A stretch of 64,000 bases of DNA from Blepharisma japonicum (GCA_949751835.1 CATKHK010000045.1:248001-312000); one strand, 5' to 3'; positions 35,068-46,411 are shown, counted from the first letter of the stretch. The notes: generated from the sequence alone by a model not told the origin. Made by a program: numbers and translations.

Positions 35068-35904
35068 ATGCTTTGTTTATCCCGAGCTCTCAAGAATTTA
35101 AGGGTCAACTCTGCAATTCGTTATTTTTCTACAGCTCCAGAGATGATAAAAGCCGAAAAAAAAGATAATATTTGCCTTATTACTCTGAATCGTCCAAAAG
35201 CTATGAATTCTCTATGTTCTCAGCTTATCACAGAATTAGGTGCTGAACTCAAGCAATGTGATGAAGACCCAGAAGTTAGAGTCATTGTCATTACAGGCAC
35301 AAAAAAATTCTTTGCAGCAGGTGCTGATATCAAAGAAATGGAAGAAAGGACCTACCAAGAAAATTTCGCCCAAAATTATTTAACTAATTGGTTCAACGTA
35401 GCTGCCACAAGAAAACCTACAATTGCAGCTGTTAATGGGTATGCGCTAGGAGGCGGCTGTGAGCTTGCTATGATGTGTGATATTATTTTGGCTGGGGATA
35501 AAGCACAGTTTGGACAACCTGAGATTAAGCTTGGGACCATTCCTGGTGCTGGAGGCACACAAAGGCTGGTAAAAGCAATTGGAAAATCAAGGGCAATGGA
35601 ACTTGTTTTGACTGGAGATTTTATGGGAGCACAAGAAGCTCAGCAGAGAGGACTTGTTTCAAGAGTTGTGGCTGAGGATAATTTGGTAGAAGAAGCTATG
35701 AATGTGGCTAAGAAAATCGCTGGGTTTTCATTACCGATGGTTATGATGGCAAAAGAGTGTGTTAATCAATCGTTCGAGACGACGCTAGCAAGTGGGCTTT
35801 TATATGAGAGAAGAATGTTCCATTCAACTTTCGCTTACTTTGATAGAAGAGAAGGGATGAGCTCATTTTTAAACAAAAAGAAGCCAGAGTTCAAAGATAG
35901 CTAA
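35068..35904 (+). CDS. ECHS1: Mitochondrial enoyl-CoA hydratase
   Basis: 278 residues, the usual length for the short-chain enzyme including a targeting sequence. The N-terminus MLCLSRALKNLRVNSAIRYF is Arg- and Leu-rich without acids, as in mitochondrial presequences. The crotonase fold is complete: oxyanion-hole segments AAGADIKEM and ALGGGCELAMMCD, and the two catalytic Glu in GGCELA (near 130) and PEIKLGTIPGAGGTQRL (near 152). It hydrates 2-trans-enoyl-CoA to 3-hydroxyacyl-CoA in beta-oxidation and branched-chain amino acid breakdown. Start ATG 35068 is the first in frame; no intron and no TGA. Confidence 0.95.
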   Translation: MLCLSRALKNLRVNSAIRYFSTAPEMIKAEKKDNICLITLNRPKAMNSLCSQLITELGAELKQCDEDPEVRVIVITGTKKFFAAGADIKEMEERTYQENFAQNYLTNWFNVAATRKPTIAAVNGYALGGGCELAMMCDIILAGDKAQFGQPEIKLGTIPGAGGTQRLVKAIGKSRAMELVLTGDFMGAQEAQQRGLVSRVVAEDNLVEEAMNVAKKIAGFSLPMVMMAKECVNQSFETTLASGLLYERRMFHSTFAYFDRREGMSSFLNKKKPEFKDS

Positions 35905-36065
35905 AAACTAACCATTTTAATAAAAATATACTTAGCTCATGTTTTAGTAAAGAAATTGAAATCTAATATAAAATGAGAGTTGCTTTTATATTTATAGCAA
36001 TTTAATATTCTGAATAATACTAATTTAATTATATTAATATCCGTTACTTCTGGTCATAAATAAAA

Positions 36066-37607
36066 ATGATAACTTTAAAGCACATTGCATCCTTTATCCT
36101 TCTCACAAGTTTTATACTCTGCTACATCTATTCTCCTAACCTTCCTCTCCAGCGATCCTTATTCTCTTCGTTTTCCTCCACAAAAATCCGATATGAAAAT
36201 GCCCAAAAGCTGCCCTATTTACTATCGCCAGCTTGAGATGAGTACTTAGGTCGTTCAACTTTCTATATAAACGATCACAAAATAATAGACGAAGACTCGT
36301 ATTGTAAGAAATTCGAAGAATATCAGAAAAACCGCCCTGTTAATTTTGACCAATTAGGATTGCCAAATAAAGTATCTCGTGTTGCTTATTCAGATTACTA
36401 TTCAAATAATTTAGTAAAAGATGTAATTAGAGAAACAGGGTATTTAGCACTTCCTGAGTATACTTTAGGGTCATTAAGAGAATTACCTTTAACGCATTTG
36501 CCAGCTGATATTACCATGTTTTTCCACAAATCAATGGATTTTCATCTTTTTCATAAAATTGGGGTCCATTTTTTGTGTCCTGGTCAGAGGTATAACCATA
36601 TACCAGGACATGAACATATGGTAAATAAAGATGAAGAAGCACAAAATAATAAAAATTATGGGGAATATTATATGGATAGGCCACATTGTTTTGATCCTTG
36701 AAAGTTTATGCCTTATACACTGGATTTAAGCAACAAAGAGCAATGCTTGGAAGTAATGGATTTTTTGAAAAGTGATAATAGCCCTGATGTAGTGAAATGG
36801 ATTAAGAAGAAAGCAAGAGGAAGTCATAATGCAGAAGGTGTAGAAATTCTGAATAGGAAAACCATTTCAAAACTGATGGAAAATTATAATAATGGAGAGT
36901 TGTGTGGGATAAAAGAAGAAAAATACATTGTGCAGAAATATATTCCTGATCCATTGCTAGTTAAAGGCAGAAAATTTGATTTCAGAGTTTACATGCTTAT
37001 AGCAAGTTTAGATCCTTTAATCATTTTATACCATGATGGCTTTTTAAGAGTTTCTATGAATGCATACGACCAAACATCTACAGAATCTAACGTCCATATA
37101 ACAAATACAGCATTAGTCAAGGATTATCTAGATAAAATAAATGCATCGGAAGACCAATATGAAGAAGTAATGAAAGATCAAATGTGGACTTTTCAGCAGT
37201 TTTTAAGTTATATGCAAGAGCAAGGGATTGTAGAAGGGGATTGGATAAATGATTATGTCAGGCCTACAATGAAATTAAAAATGCTGCACCTGGTCAGAAT
37301 GAATATAGAAAAGTTTTTATGGCACCCAGGGGTATTTGAACTATACGGAGTTGATTTTATGTTTGACTCTAAATTGCACTTGTGGTTTTTAGAAGTAAAT
37401 AGAAGTCCCGCTATGATGGCTACGACAGAAGAAAAAGGAAGAATTCAAAGCAAACTAATAAAAGATACGCTGGATTTGGAGTATGCTTTAAATTATGGTG
37501 CAGACTTTGACAAAATATTAGCGGGAACTGGATTTTTAAGAGTTTATGATGGCAGACTAGAAGGTATGGACAGATATCAAGGACTTCTTACAGAAGAATG
37601 CATATAA
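36066..37607 (+). CDS. Tubulin-tyrosine-ligase-like ligase with N-terminal anchor
   Basis: 513 residues. The ATP-grasp/TTL core shows YIVQKYIPDPLLVKGRKFDF (near 290-307), VHITNTALVK, FELYGVDFMFD and the metal-binding LEVNRSPAMM (near 440). TTL enzymes ligate Tyr, Glu or Gly to tubulin or other proteins. Which amino acid is used cannot be told. The first 25 residues (HIASFILLTSFILCYIYSP after a short basic start) are a strong signal peptide or signal anchor, unusual for an enzyme expected in the cytoplasm. Two TGA Trp codons (SPAWDEYL; FDPWKFM) are needed to reach this start. Stop TAA, 13 bp from the convergent PSMD9 gene. Confidence 0.85.
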
Positions 37608-37620
37608 AATAATTTCATTA

Positions 37621-38250
37621 TTAATTTGTAGTTGGGACAAATCTGCAGCCTAAAATTCCATTCCCTTCCCATCTCCTTGGTGTGATCTTCAAGCTTAACT
37701 CAGTTTCTCTATTAATCGCGTTTTTACGAACAATAAAAACATTGATTTCTTGGTTTTCATGTGAAACTATATACTGGACAAGTCCTTGCAAATTATTGTG
37801 ATTCCTATAATCAATGTCTCCAAACTTCACGATTTTGTCTTCCTGTTTCAATCCTGCTTGCATAGCAGGGCTTCCTTCAGTGACTTCAGAAATAGTGGCA
37901 AAAGCATGAGGCAGTGCTGAGCTTGGAATCCCAATTTCTACAGGGACTTGATTATGAGAGGAACTATTTCCATTATGCTCTTCGCTCTGCACACTTTGAA
38001 AATAATTTTCGAGCTCTTGTTCTATTCTCTTCATGATTTCTTTGTAGTCATTGTTTAGCCTGTTAAATCTTTGACGAGCTTCTCTAATTCGATAATGGTC
38101 AAGACCAGGAATTGGGAATTGCTCTGCATCTACCAATGGGCCATCTATTCCTGGCATCCCTGGGGCAGTTAAATAGTCTACGATTGCTTTGATTTCTTGC
38201 TCGATTATAAGTCGCTCTTGATCTAGCTTTAGAGCAATTTCTCTGGACAT
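37621..38250 (-). CDS. PSMD9: 26S proteasome assembly chaperone PSMD9/Nas2
   Basis: 209 residues, close to the family length. The N-terminal helical hairpin (about 1-90) carries DGPLVDAEQFPIPGLDHYRIREAR, a family hallmark. The PDZ domain (about 115-200) has FATISEVTEGSPAMQAGLKQEDKIVKFG in several strands and the typical end RRWEGNGILGCRFVP. PSMD9 binds the ATPase Rpt5 tail and guides assembly of the 19S base. Uninterrupted frame with start ATG 38250 and stop TAA. Confidence 0.93.
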   Translation of the reverse strand: MSREIALKLDQERLIIEQEIKAIVDYLTAPGMPGIDGPLVDAEQFPIPGLDHYRIREARQRFNRLNNDYKEIMKRIEQELENYFQSVQSEEHNGNSSSHNQVPVEIGIPSSALPHAFATISEVTEGSPAMQAGLKQEDKIVKFGDIDYRNHNNLQGLVQYIVSHENQEINVFIVRKNAINRETELSLKITPRRWEGNGILGCRFVPTTN

Positions 38251-38321
38251 TTATAATTCTGTCATTTATATATAAAATTTATGATTTAAAAGAATTTTGC
38301 TTAAATTTGTTTATTACGCTC

Positions 38322-41300
38322 TTAACCTAAAATTAGTGGCTTTCTTTTTCTTGGAACCCTTGAAAGAGGATTTTCTGGCTTATAAATTAAGTCGCATATT
38401 CCTGTTCCCAACGATACAGGCTTTCCCATGATAATTCTTTCAGACACTCCTTGTATAGGATCTAAGCTTCCCCTATAAGCTGCATCGAATAAATGATCTG
38501 CAGTTTTTTCAAATGATGCAAGCATAAGTGTAGAATCCCTCATTTTCGAAACCCCAAACCTTGTAATCCCTAGTACTTGACCTTTAAATGTCATAACATC
38601 AGCTACTAAGGCAATATGCCTAGGGTCTACATAAATTCCATGCTCTTTTAGCGTATATTTAATTTCTCCAATAATAGTATTTCTCGCAGCTTCAATACCC
38701 AAAATTACTTCGCTTTCCATCACATGGTTAGTTTTACATTTCCTGAAATCAACCCCTTGTGTTTGCATTACCTCATGCAAGCCATACCCTTCGATGATTA
38801 AATTAAAATTCTTATTTTTTTCATCAGCACTGATGACAGCTCTTTGAATTGTGGGGATTCCGCTAATCATTACATGAGGAAGCTTGGTTTTTAATTCTTG
38901 TAAAGAGAAATACATTTTATCTCGGGAAGTCTCGTATGAGTTTACACGTAATTTGTCTGATCTCATTACTATGATGTGCTTGTCTTTAAGCTTAAGTCTA
39001 CCATGATGCAAAATGGCTTGCTTTACTTTTTCTGCGTCAATTTCAAGGCGTAAAGAGTCTGTTGTAATGGTATCGATTTTTATGCTTAAATAACAACCTC
39101 GAGGTGTGAAAACTTCTTTAATGTATAATGCTATATCTCCTAGTAAGGTTTTTTCTAGCTTTCCTTTAACTATTCTTGCTGATACAACATTATTGTTTTC
39201 TTTGAGAAGGTTTACTGATATAATTGGGGTGCTAATTTCTTTTACAGCATTAATAATTTCTTTTATTCGAGGAACTCCTAAGGTGATATTCATTGAAGCT
39301 ACACCAGCAAAGTGAAAAGTTTTCAATGTCATTTGGGTGCCTGGCTCTCCAATAGACTGAGCTGCTACAGCACCTACTGCTTCTCCTGGCGTTATTTTTG
39401 CTTTTGAGTATTTCTCCCAGCATCTTGCTATAAAAGTTTTCAGTTGGAACTCTGATAAATTAATTAAATTTGATATAGATTTTTCTGTGTTATCTTCTAC
39501 ATTTCTTTCTTGATCTTGTGAATCACATCTCTTAAGACCTACTAGTTCTCTTGTGTCAGCAATCTTTTTCGCTGTATTTTCCAAGAAATTTGTGATATCG
39601 TTCAAAAATCCTTCTTGCCCTTCTATTTTTGATTCTCTCCTTTTCTTAATTTCATGATAAGAAATGTTTAAAATTTCATATGGAGTTAATGAAATTTTTT
39701 CTCTTTTTACAGTCGCTTTTATGTGCTCATAATACCTTGAAAAATTTATAGGCTTTTCATCATCTTCCATCTTCATAGGCTCTAACCCATCATCTCCATA
39801 TAGAAATTGTGCGACTTCATTTGTGGAAGTTCTTACACTATAATCATATTTAATTGACATATCCTCTAAGCTTTTCATTAGTCTTCTTTGCATATATCCT
39901 GTTTCTGCAGTTTTTACAGCCGTATCAATTAGCCCTTCTCGACCTCCCATGGTATGAAAATAAAATTCACTTGGTGTCATCCCTGAATAAAAAGAATTTG
40001 AAACGAAACCTTTAGCTTGAGGTGTTCTATCTCCTTTACTAAAATGAGGCAGTGTTCTTCCCCAAAATCCATCAGGAATTCTATGTCCAGAAACTGTTTG
40101 CTGCCCGACACAAGCTATCATTTGTGAAAGATTAATATTTGACCCTTTCGAGCCACTAATAGCCATCACATATGGGTAATTAAAAATATTCAGCCCATTT
40201 TTCAGGATTTCTCCTAGTTTATCTCTAATCTGTGACAATTTCCCGTTGGATACGCTTTCTAGCGTCTGCTCAGCATTGCAGCCAGGCTTTAATTGAAGCT
40301 TACCCATTTTCCACAGCTCAATTTGGTTTTTGCATTCTTCAATCCCAGCTTGGATTATGCTCTTTTTAGCTGATAAAAGTTCATCTGATGGCGTTACATC
40401 AGAAATTCCAAATGTGATGCCTCGCTCCATAGTCCATCGTGAGCTTAATTTTGCCATTCGACTCATGAACTTCGCTGCTTCAGTTGGAGAATATTCCCTT
40501 ACTAATGCGAATACAACTCCTCCTTTTGAGCCAGAGCCAATAGTTGTTTTGCAAATATTCCCACATAGAAGGTCAGAATTTCTTATAATAACCCAGCCAT
40601 CTTTAGGACACATACATTCGCCTGATGAGTAATTTCTTTCTTTTACTTCTAGATTGATGAGTTTTCCTGATTTGTTGGGCTTTAGCAAGACTGAAAATAG
40701 CTGCTTGCCTGTCCAAAGCTCTCTAGGTTTTCATATTGTAGGCTTGGGGATATCAATTCTTTGATTTCCATCAGAAAAATATGAAATATATTTAAAGAAT
40801 GTCGATCTATCATAAAATACATTTTTCTGCGTCAACAAAAAGGCGCAGGTTAAGAAATCTTGTGTAGGAGCTATTACAGGCTCTCCGCTTTTAGGGGTCA
40901 GAATATTTCCACTAACATTCATCAATTCTTTTATTTCAGCCTGAGCTTCATATGTTTGAGGTAGATGAATGTTCATTTCATCACCATCAAAATCTGCATT
41001 ATAAGGTGTGCATACACTTTCATTAAATCTTAGTGTTCTATTTTTCATCACTTTTACTCTATGTGCCATGATAGAAATTCTGTGCAGCGATGGCTGTCTG
41101 TTAAATAACACATAATCGCCAGTTGCTAAGTGCCGTTCTACAATGTCTCCAACTTGAAGTGCTGCAGCTAATTCATTTTTCTTGCCATACTGGAGTAAGA
41201 TTTTTTCATTATTATGCATAAATTGAACGCTATTGGCACCTGGGTGCAAAAATGGGCCTCTCATAATCAATTTCCTTAGATATTCAATGTTGTATGGAAG

Positions 41301-42491
41301 AACTTTTTCAGGAAAAGTCAAAACTTTTGCCATCAGCTCTGGGACTGCAACCTCTTCTATGCTCAAATTTGGATCAGGAGATATGACAGTTCTTCCTGAA
41401 AAATCGACTCTTTTGCCTGATAAGTTTCCTCTGAATCTCCCATGCTTTCCTTTAAGTCTTTGACAGAGAGCTCTAATAGGTTTTCCCATAGTAATAGATG
41501 GAGGTAAGCCAGATGCTTCGCTGTTTATGTATTGTGCGAAAATTGCCTGCAAATATTCCCATTCTTCTATTACCTTATTTAAGGGTTTTCCTTCATCCAG
41601 TGTGTTTTTTATAAGTGAATTTAAATTGATGATTTCTTGAAGCTTGACTGTCAAATCGTCTTCATTGGTAACTCCTTGAGAAACTTGCACAGAAGGCCTA
41701 ATGCAGACAGGTGGAACTAAAATGTGTGTGATTATCAAATCTTTTGGGTGAGAAACTTCAGAATTCATACCAAGAAGATTTACATCATCTGGATGGATTT
41801 TTTGAAATAATTCCAAAGCTTCAACTGCGTTTATTTCGAAAGTCACCTTACTGGCTATTTGGTCTTTTATCTCTTTATGTTTAGATATCATATAACTTAA
41901 ATCATCAATTACATACTGCGTCTCATCCCCATATTTCTCATGGATAATTTTTAAACCATTTTTCTTTACATTTCCATTGATTTCACTACAATATAAACAA
42001 AGCTTTTGCTTTTTGCATGCTTTAATAATACTTTTAAATACATTTTCCCTTTGAATTATATCCATTTTTCGAGTTCTTGTCACTATTAGTCATTTTTGTA
42101 AAAAATCTTCAGAAGGCACAAGCAGTCTGGAACATTTTTTGCAAATTATTTGTAAAATCGTAAGGGTATGCCGAAAGTATCCGATGTGAAAAATAGGAAG
42201 GTGCAATTTTATGTATCCACAATGTCCAGGGCAAAATATGAGTTTTTGTTTACATGTTTCACATACTTGTGATTTTTCTGAAGTTCCTAAATGAATGTCG
42301 AGTGGGCCATAAGGATAAGGAGCTAAATGATTTTCTGTGTACAGCTGTTTATTAATGATTTCAACTACAGATGATTTTTCTGTTTCCACACATGAAGGTA
42401 ATCCAAATTGAACGCTTTCTCTACGTTGAAATTACATATGCTTGCAAGCATCTGAGCTTTTAACTAAATTAAGAGGTTTAGATAAAGCCAT
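38322..42491 (-). CDS. POLR3A: RNA polymerase III largest subunit RPC1
   Basis: 1384 residues, close to other eukaryotes. A 15-nt intron (42421-42435, GTAATTTCAACGTAG) follows the first 56 coding bases. Motifs run in order: N-terminal zinc site CETCKQKLIFCPGHCGYIKLH region, a second CysX2Cys, the catalytic YNADFDGDEMNIHLP, GRTLPHFSKGDRTPQAKGFV and FYSGMTPSEFYFHTM, which are typical of Pol III rather than Pol II, and the trigger-loop region GTQMTLKTFHFAGVASMNIT with GVPRIKEIINA. It makes tRNA, 5S and other small RNAs. No heptad CTD is present, as expected. TGA Trp codons occur at QKWLIV (42090), IWKPRELW (40731) and nearby. Stop TAA. Confidence 0.96.
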
Positions 42492-42641
42492 TATTTATCA
42501 TAAGGATAATTTTATTTAGAGTATAGAAAGCTTAAGAATTCTTCAAGAAATGTTTCCTTATTATACCCAATTTATTTGCAGCAGTTTAAATTTAAATACT
42601 TAATTCAAAAGTATTAGTTTAAATGTATAATTATGCAGATT

Positions 42642-42896
42642 TTATTGAAAGTTGAGTCTTCTAATTACAGGATCATTTGCAATATAAAGTCTCCCATTTG
42701 TAGACTGCGCTAAATTCCTTAATGGGCTTCTACCAGAAAGATTAAGAGGTTCATTCGGAGATCGAGAGTTACTGTATCTGCTTATAGATCCTGACGATAC
42801 TTCATTTTCAGTATCTTTTCTAGGAGGAGAAGGAAATACTTCGGTTGAGTAGAAAAGATCACATGCCCACAAATCATTTACTGTTTGATTTAGCAT
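42642..42896 (-). CDS. Small hypothetical protein
   Basis: 84 residues, MLNQTVNDLWACDLFYSTE at the start, then a Ser/Pro/Asn-rich stretch (RYSNSRSPNEPLNLSGRSP) and LYIANDPVIRRLNF at the end. No family is recognised. It has a plausible ATG, a TAA stop and protein-like composition. Because it is short and disordered I hold it only moderately likely to be real. Confidence 0.5.
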   Translation of the reverse strand: MLNQTVNDLWACDLFYSTEVFPSPPRKDTENEVSSGSISRYSNSRSPNEPLNLSGRSPLRNLAQSTNGRLYIANDPVIRRLNFQ

Positions 42897-43146
42897 TTAC
42901 CCTTTTAATTTTATATCAAAATTACTCGTTTGCATTTTACGTAATTTCCGTTAAGTTTTTGATTGGTTAAGTTTAAAATGAGTTTATTTTAGTCCTTATA
43001 GGATGATTTTTGCTAGTAACTGAATAAAATTTGTAATATTCTTGGGCTGATCTATTAAAATTATTTATAATTTAAATAGAAATGAAGAAAGGTTATAAAA
43101 GGTATAGACAATGATTATATATCCTGAAAATATTAATTAGTGATTA

Positions 43147-43884
43147 TTATTTTGCTTTCGCAAAACTCAGCGTTAATTGGCCTTTTGGAAGGCTTACTAC
43201 TTTTTTAGGAGGCTGTGGTTTCTTTTTGTTCGAGTGCTGATGAGGTTTAAAGTTTTCAATTTCATTATTTTGCCTTCTCAAAGGTTGCGGTTTACCTGCT
43301 ATCAAAATTTCTCTGATAGTGAAGCCACTGCTCAGCCTCATAAAAAAATCATCATTTAATAACTCATATAAAATTCCTAAAGCAGTTTTTGTTGCATTAG
43401 GATTCTGCCCTTGCATACTCATAGCCCATGGGACTTTGGTAGAAATTTCTTTTACTAGCGCCTCAAATTTCATTTGAAGCCATTCATTGATTTTTTCTTC
43501 AGTTGTCCTAACATAAAGCTGACCCTGATGGTCTTTGCACTCACAAAACTTTGTAACTTTGGCAAGAATTTCGCTTTTTCCTATGAGAGCAGAAAGATTA
43601 GAATCTCTCAAAATTTCTTCATAAGCACGAAATGAATAAATTTGATTTAAAACTGGCAATAAAAGGAAAATTGGATCAAATGGTGTTATTATAAACACTT
43701 CAGTGGAGTTATTTATAGTTTTTCCAATCACACAAGAACCAAAAAATGATGATTTTTGAACAGAGTAAATCGAGTTGTCAGTCAAAAGGAAAGGCATTTG
43801 ATTTCTTGGAAGCTGTAAAGTTACGATTTCTCCATGTGTTACCCCAACAGGGCCTATAAATAATAATTTCCCGCTTGACTCCAT
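43147..43884 (-). CDS. RNASEH2B: Ribonuclease H2 subunit B
   Basis: 245 residues. The N-terminal triple-barrel part shows SSFFGSCVIGKTINNSTEVF and IITPFDPIFLLLPVL, the FDPxFLLLP signature of RNase H2 B subunits. A helical middle (EEILRDSNLSALIGKSEI; YELLNDDFFMRLSSG) follows. The B subunit scaffolds the A/C pair that removes ribonucleotides and RNA:DNA hybrids. The extreme C-terminus GQLTLSFAKAK resembles a PIP box (QxxLxxF), which in animals links RNase H2 to PCNA. Start ATG 43884, stop TAA. It is divergent from the next gene with only 42 bp between. Confidence 0.85.
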   Translation of the reverse strand: MESSGKLLFIGPVGVTHGEIVTLQLPRNQMPFLLTDNSIYSVQKSSFFGSCVIGKTINNSTEVFIITPFDPIFLLLPVLNQIYSFRAYEEILRDSNLSALIGKSEILAKVTKFCECKDHQGQLYVRTTEEKINEWLQMKFEALVKEISTKVPWAMSMQGQNPNATKTALGILYELLNDDFFMRLSSGFTIREILIAGKPQPLRRQNNEIENFKPHQHSNKKKPQPPKKVVSLPKGQLTLSFAKAK

Positions 43885-43926
43885 TTTAGATTAATTTAAG
43901 TAGCAAAATTCTTGATAAAAAATAAT

Positions 43927-44367
43927 ATGCAACTACAAAAAACCCTATTTTTCGCTTTAATTACCCTAGCAATTACAGAATTTAGCTTAGAAGAACTAAA
44001 AGAAAACTCCTGCTACTCCCTTGCAATTTGACTTCAAAAACAAAAATTTGATGAATTAGAAAGAGCTGTAGCTCTAAAGCCTCATTTAGATGCGGTAGAT
44101 TTAAGAAATAAATTACTAGAGAGAGCTTATAATCACTGCATGCAATGAATTTCAGATGAAGAAGCAACAGAAATTTCTCATACAAGTCAACCAAAGCAGT
44201 CTAAGTTTGGCCAGCTGGTGCCTGTGCTGATCGAGGGGCTTAATAGTCCTAAAGATATAGAAATAGATTTTAAATACACAAAAAAGAAAAGAGAAATTAG
44301 ATATAGGGTGGAAACTGGGGGCCCAAGAAAGAAGTTTTCAAGACGAGGGAAAATTGATGATTTATAA
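43927..44367 (+). CDS. Small secreted or ER protein, unknown
   Basis: 146 residues. MQLQKTLFFALITLAITEFS is a good signal peptide. The mature part has three Cys, a helical region (LERAVALKPHLDAVDLRNKLL) and a basic C-terminus (KYTKKKREIRYRVETGG, then KKFSRRGKIDDL). Two TGA Trp codons (LAIWLQKQ and CMQWISDE) hide the gene under the standard code. I do not recognise the family. A C-terminal KIDDL is not a standard ER-retention signal. Stop TAA, 32 bp from the convergent SHIPPO gene. Confidence 0.7.
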
Positions 44368-44399
44368 ATAAGTGCTTTCTAAAATTTAAATTTAAAAAT

Positions 44400-45377
44400 T
44401 TATTTTTTCCTCATTGGAGGCATGATTTCATAAGATCCAGGACCAGGCACCCAATTATGATTTTTGGCTTCTGCGTCACTAAATCTTGTGAATTTATATG
44501 GAGAGATGAAAGGAATTCTTTCTTTTCTCTTCACGATATGGCCTGTATAAGCTTTTTCTACATCTTTGTAAGCACCCACTCCAGGCACGAACTTTGTTGT
44601 GGCTGCTCTACGATGGATAGCATTTGGAGGGTTTGATTTGGGAAATAATGCATTTGGAGATCTTCTCATAGTTGATGACCTTTTCACAGAATTTTCTAAA
44701 TTTTTTAAATATCCAGGTCCTACTTCTTGCTTTTCCATCTTTTTCTCAGGTTTTCCAGGATAATACTTAAACACAGGTGATTTTGTTTCTCTTTTGGTAT
44801 ACTAAATATTATTTACAGCTTTTTCTCTATCTTCTTCTTTTTCAAAATATCTTCCACTGCCAGGTGATTCTTCAGCATAAAATTCAGTGTTGCTTAAAAA
44901 TGACAACCCTTGTGCTTTGCTATATAAATTTTACTCCATAATGCCTAGTGGGATCTTGTTTTTTGGTTTTTCTGACTGTCCTCTTTCAATAACATGATAT
45001 GTTCCAGGTCCTGGAACTCTTGGGCTCAGCTTCATGACTTCATCAATAACAGTTTTCCTTTGAGCTTTCCTAAATCTTCCTGTTGCTTTATCCCAGTAGC
45101 GTTTAAGCACTTGCTCATTACTTGGGGCATATGTAATAGGAGATGGCTCCTTTTCTTTTTTGCTGATATCATAGAACATGTCTCGTTTCTTAGCATTGGG
45201 GACTTTTATTTCTTTTGTAATATAAACTGCACATTTTTTAGGAACTTGGTAGCCTTCAACACCTCAATCATCGTTAGAGCCTTTGATTGTTTTGTAGATT
45301 TCGCTTATAGGAAGAGGAGCAGTTTGATTTAGTCGTGAAGGTTCTAAATAAAACGACTGGGAGCTGAGCTCTGACAT
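44400..45377 (-). CDS. SHIPPO-repeat (STPG-like) axonemal protein, copy 2
   Basis: 315 residues in three exons; introns 44920-44934 (GTAAAATTTATATAG) and 44802-44816 (GTAAATAATATTTAG), both 15 nt. Motifs: VPGPGTYHVIERG, SPGSGRYFEKE, VGPGYLKN, VPGVGAYKDVEKAYTGH, VPGPGSYEIMPPMRKK. TGA Trp at NDDWGVEGY. It aligns by eye over its length with the plus-strand gene at 23580-24503. The first intron sits at the same place and phase (GA|C, before DK), while the second intron is absent from the other copy. It is likely a microtubule-associated protein of axonemes or cortical fibres. Confidence 0.87.
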
Positions 45378-46411
45378 TTATGAAGTTAAAAGTAATAATG
45401 AATAATTGAAGAAAAATGATTATATGTTAAGGGAGAAAATAAGAGTTTATAGGTTATATTTTTATATGAGATAATACAACTTATTCTAATATTATATCTA
45501 GACTGTATGCATAAACTCGAATTGTTCTATAACTGAATCTAGATACAATATTATATTAACTTATGAAATTTAATCTCAATCTATATTAATCAAGTTATTA
45601 AATAAACTATTTTTCTTTTAAAATTTTTATTTGTGCGTCGCATTTTTCAGATCTGTTTAAATGGATAATCAATTAAAATCCTTATTTTTAATTGATGCAG
45701 CATCTCAAGCCTTCCGAACATAACTCCTAAATCCAAAGAAGCCTGTAAGTGCTTAAGTATTAAGTCTTAAGAATTAGTCTGCCAGCTAGAAAAAGCTATA
45801 TGAACAAAAATGACTTACAATTTAAAATTATTTTAGAGAGATTGCTTGATAAATGAAAAGGAAGAAAATATAAAACAAATTTGAAATGTGAATAAAAAAG
45901 ATAAATGTAAAAATGAAAATTTATTTGGGATTCAAAGAATAGCTGTAGTGTAAGCATGCTCATTATAAAGAAAGCATGAAAAGCAGAAAAATCATGTATC
46001 TCAACTTGATTTAAATTATCATTAGGTCCTAAGAAATATCTTAAATATAATATAAACTAAATAATTGCATGGAGCTAAGAGCCAGAATTGTAATGAACTC
46101 CAAAATAAATAAAATTTAATTCCTTTGTATTTCCCTAATTATATAAAAATTATTAAAATCAATATTTTCTTTTTGCTTATAAGTATCCTGTTGAATACTT
46201 TAACACTTTTAAAAGAATTTGTGAAATTAGGAATAAATCAGCTCTATATAGAGCTAATTACTCAAAATTATGAGGAAAGTAAAATATATAGATAAATTTC
46301 TATATTTAAAAAAAAGAAAAAAAACAAAGTTTAATGAGATTAGCAAATGAAATTTCATAAAAATTCTTTACAAGTAATATCAAAACTTAAAACTGGAATT
46401 TCAAAAAAAAA
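45378..46411. other. Long non-coding stretch with an inverted repeat
   Basis: About 1 kb of AT-rich DNA without coding frames. It contains an inverted repeat (arms 45488-45502 and 45538-45552, 14 of 15 bases complementary, 35-nt loop) and a perfect 16-bp palindrome at 46240-46255 (AGCTCTATATAGAGCT). No snRNA, snoRNA or mobile element was recognised with confidence. Confidence 0.5.
45488..45552. repeat. Inverted repeat, 15-bp arms
   Basis: The left arm AATATTATATCTAGA and right arm TCTAGATACAATATT can form a 15-bp stem with one mismatch (a G:T-type pair) and a 35-nt loop. It could be a hairpin RNA, a terminator-like structure or chance in AT-rich DNA. Confidence 0.5.

Noticed and set aside
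42642-42896. Extra exon of POLR3A
   Set aside because: Its own ATG and TAA are present, no mini-intron joins it, and POLR3A already has a complete N-terminus.
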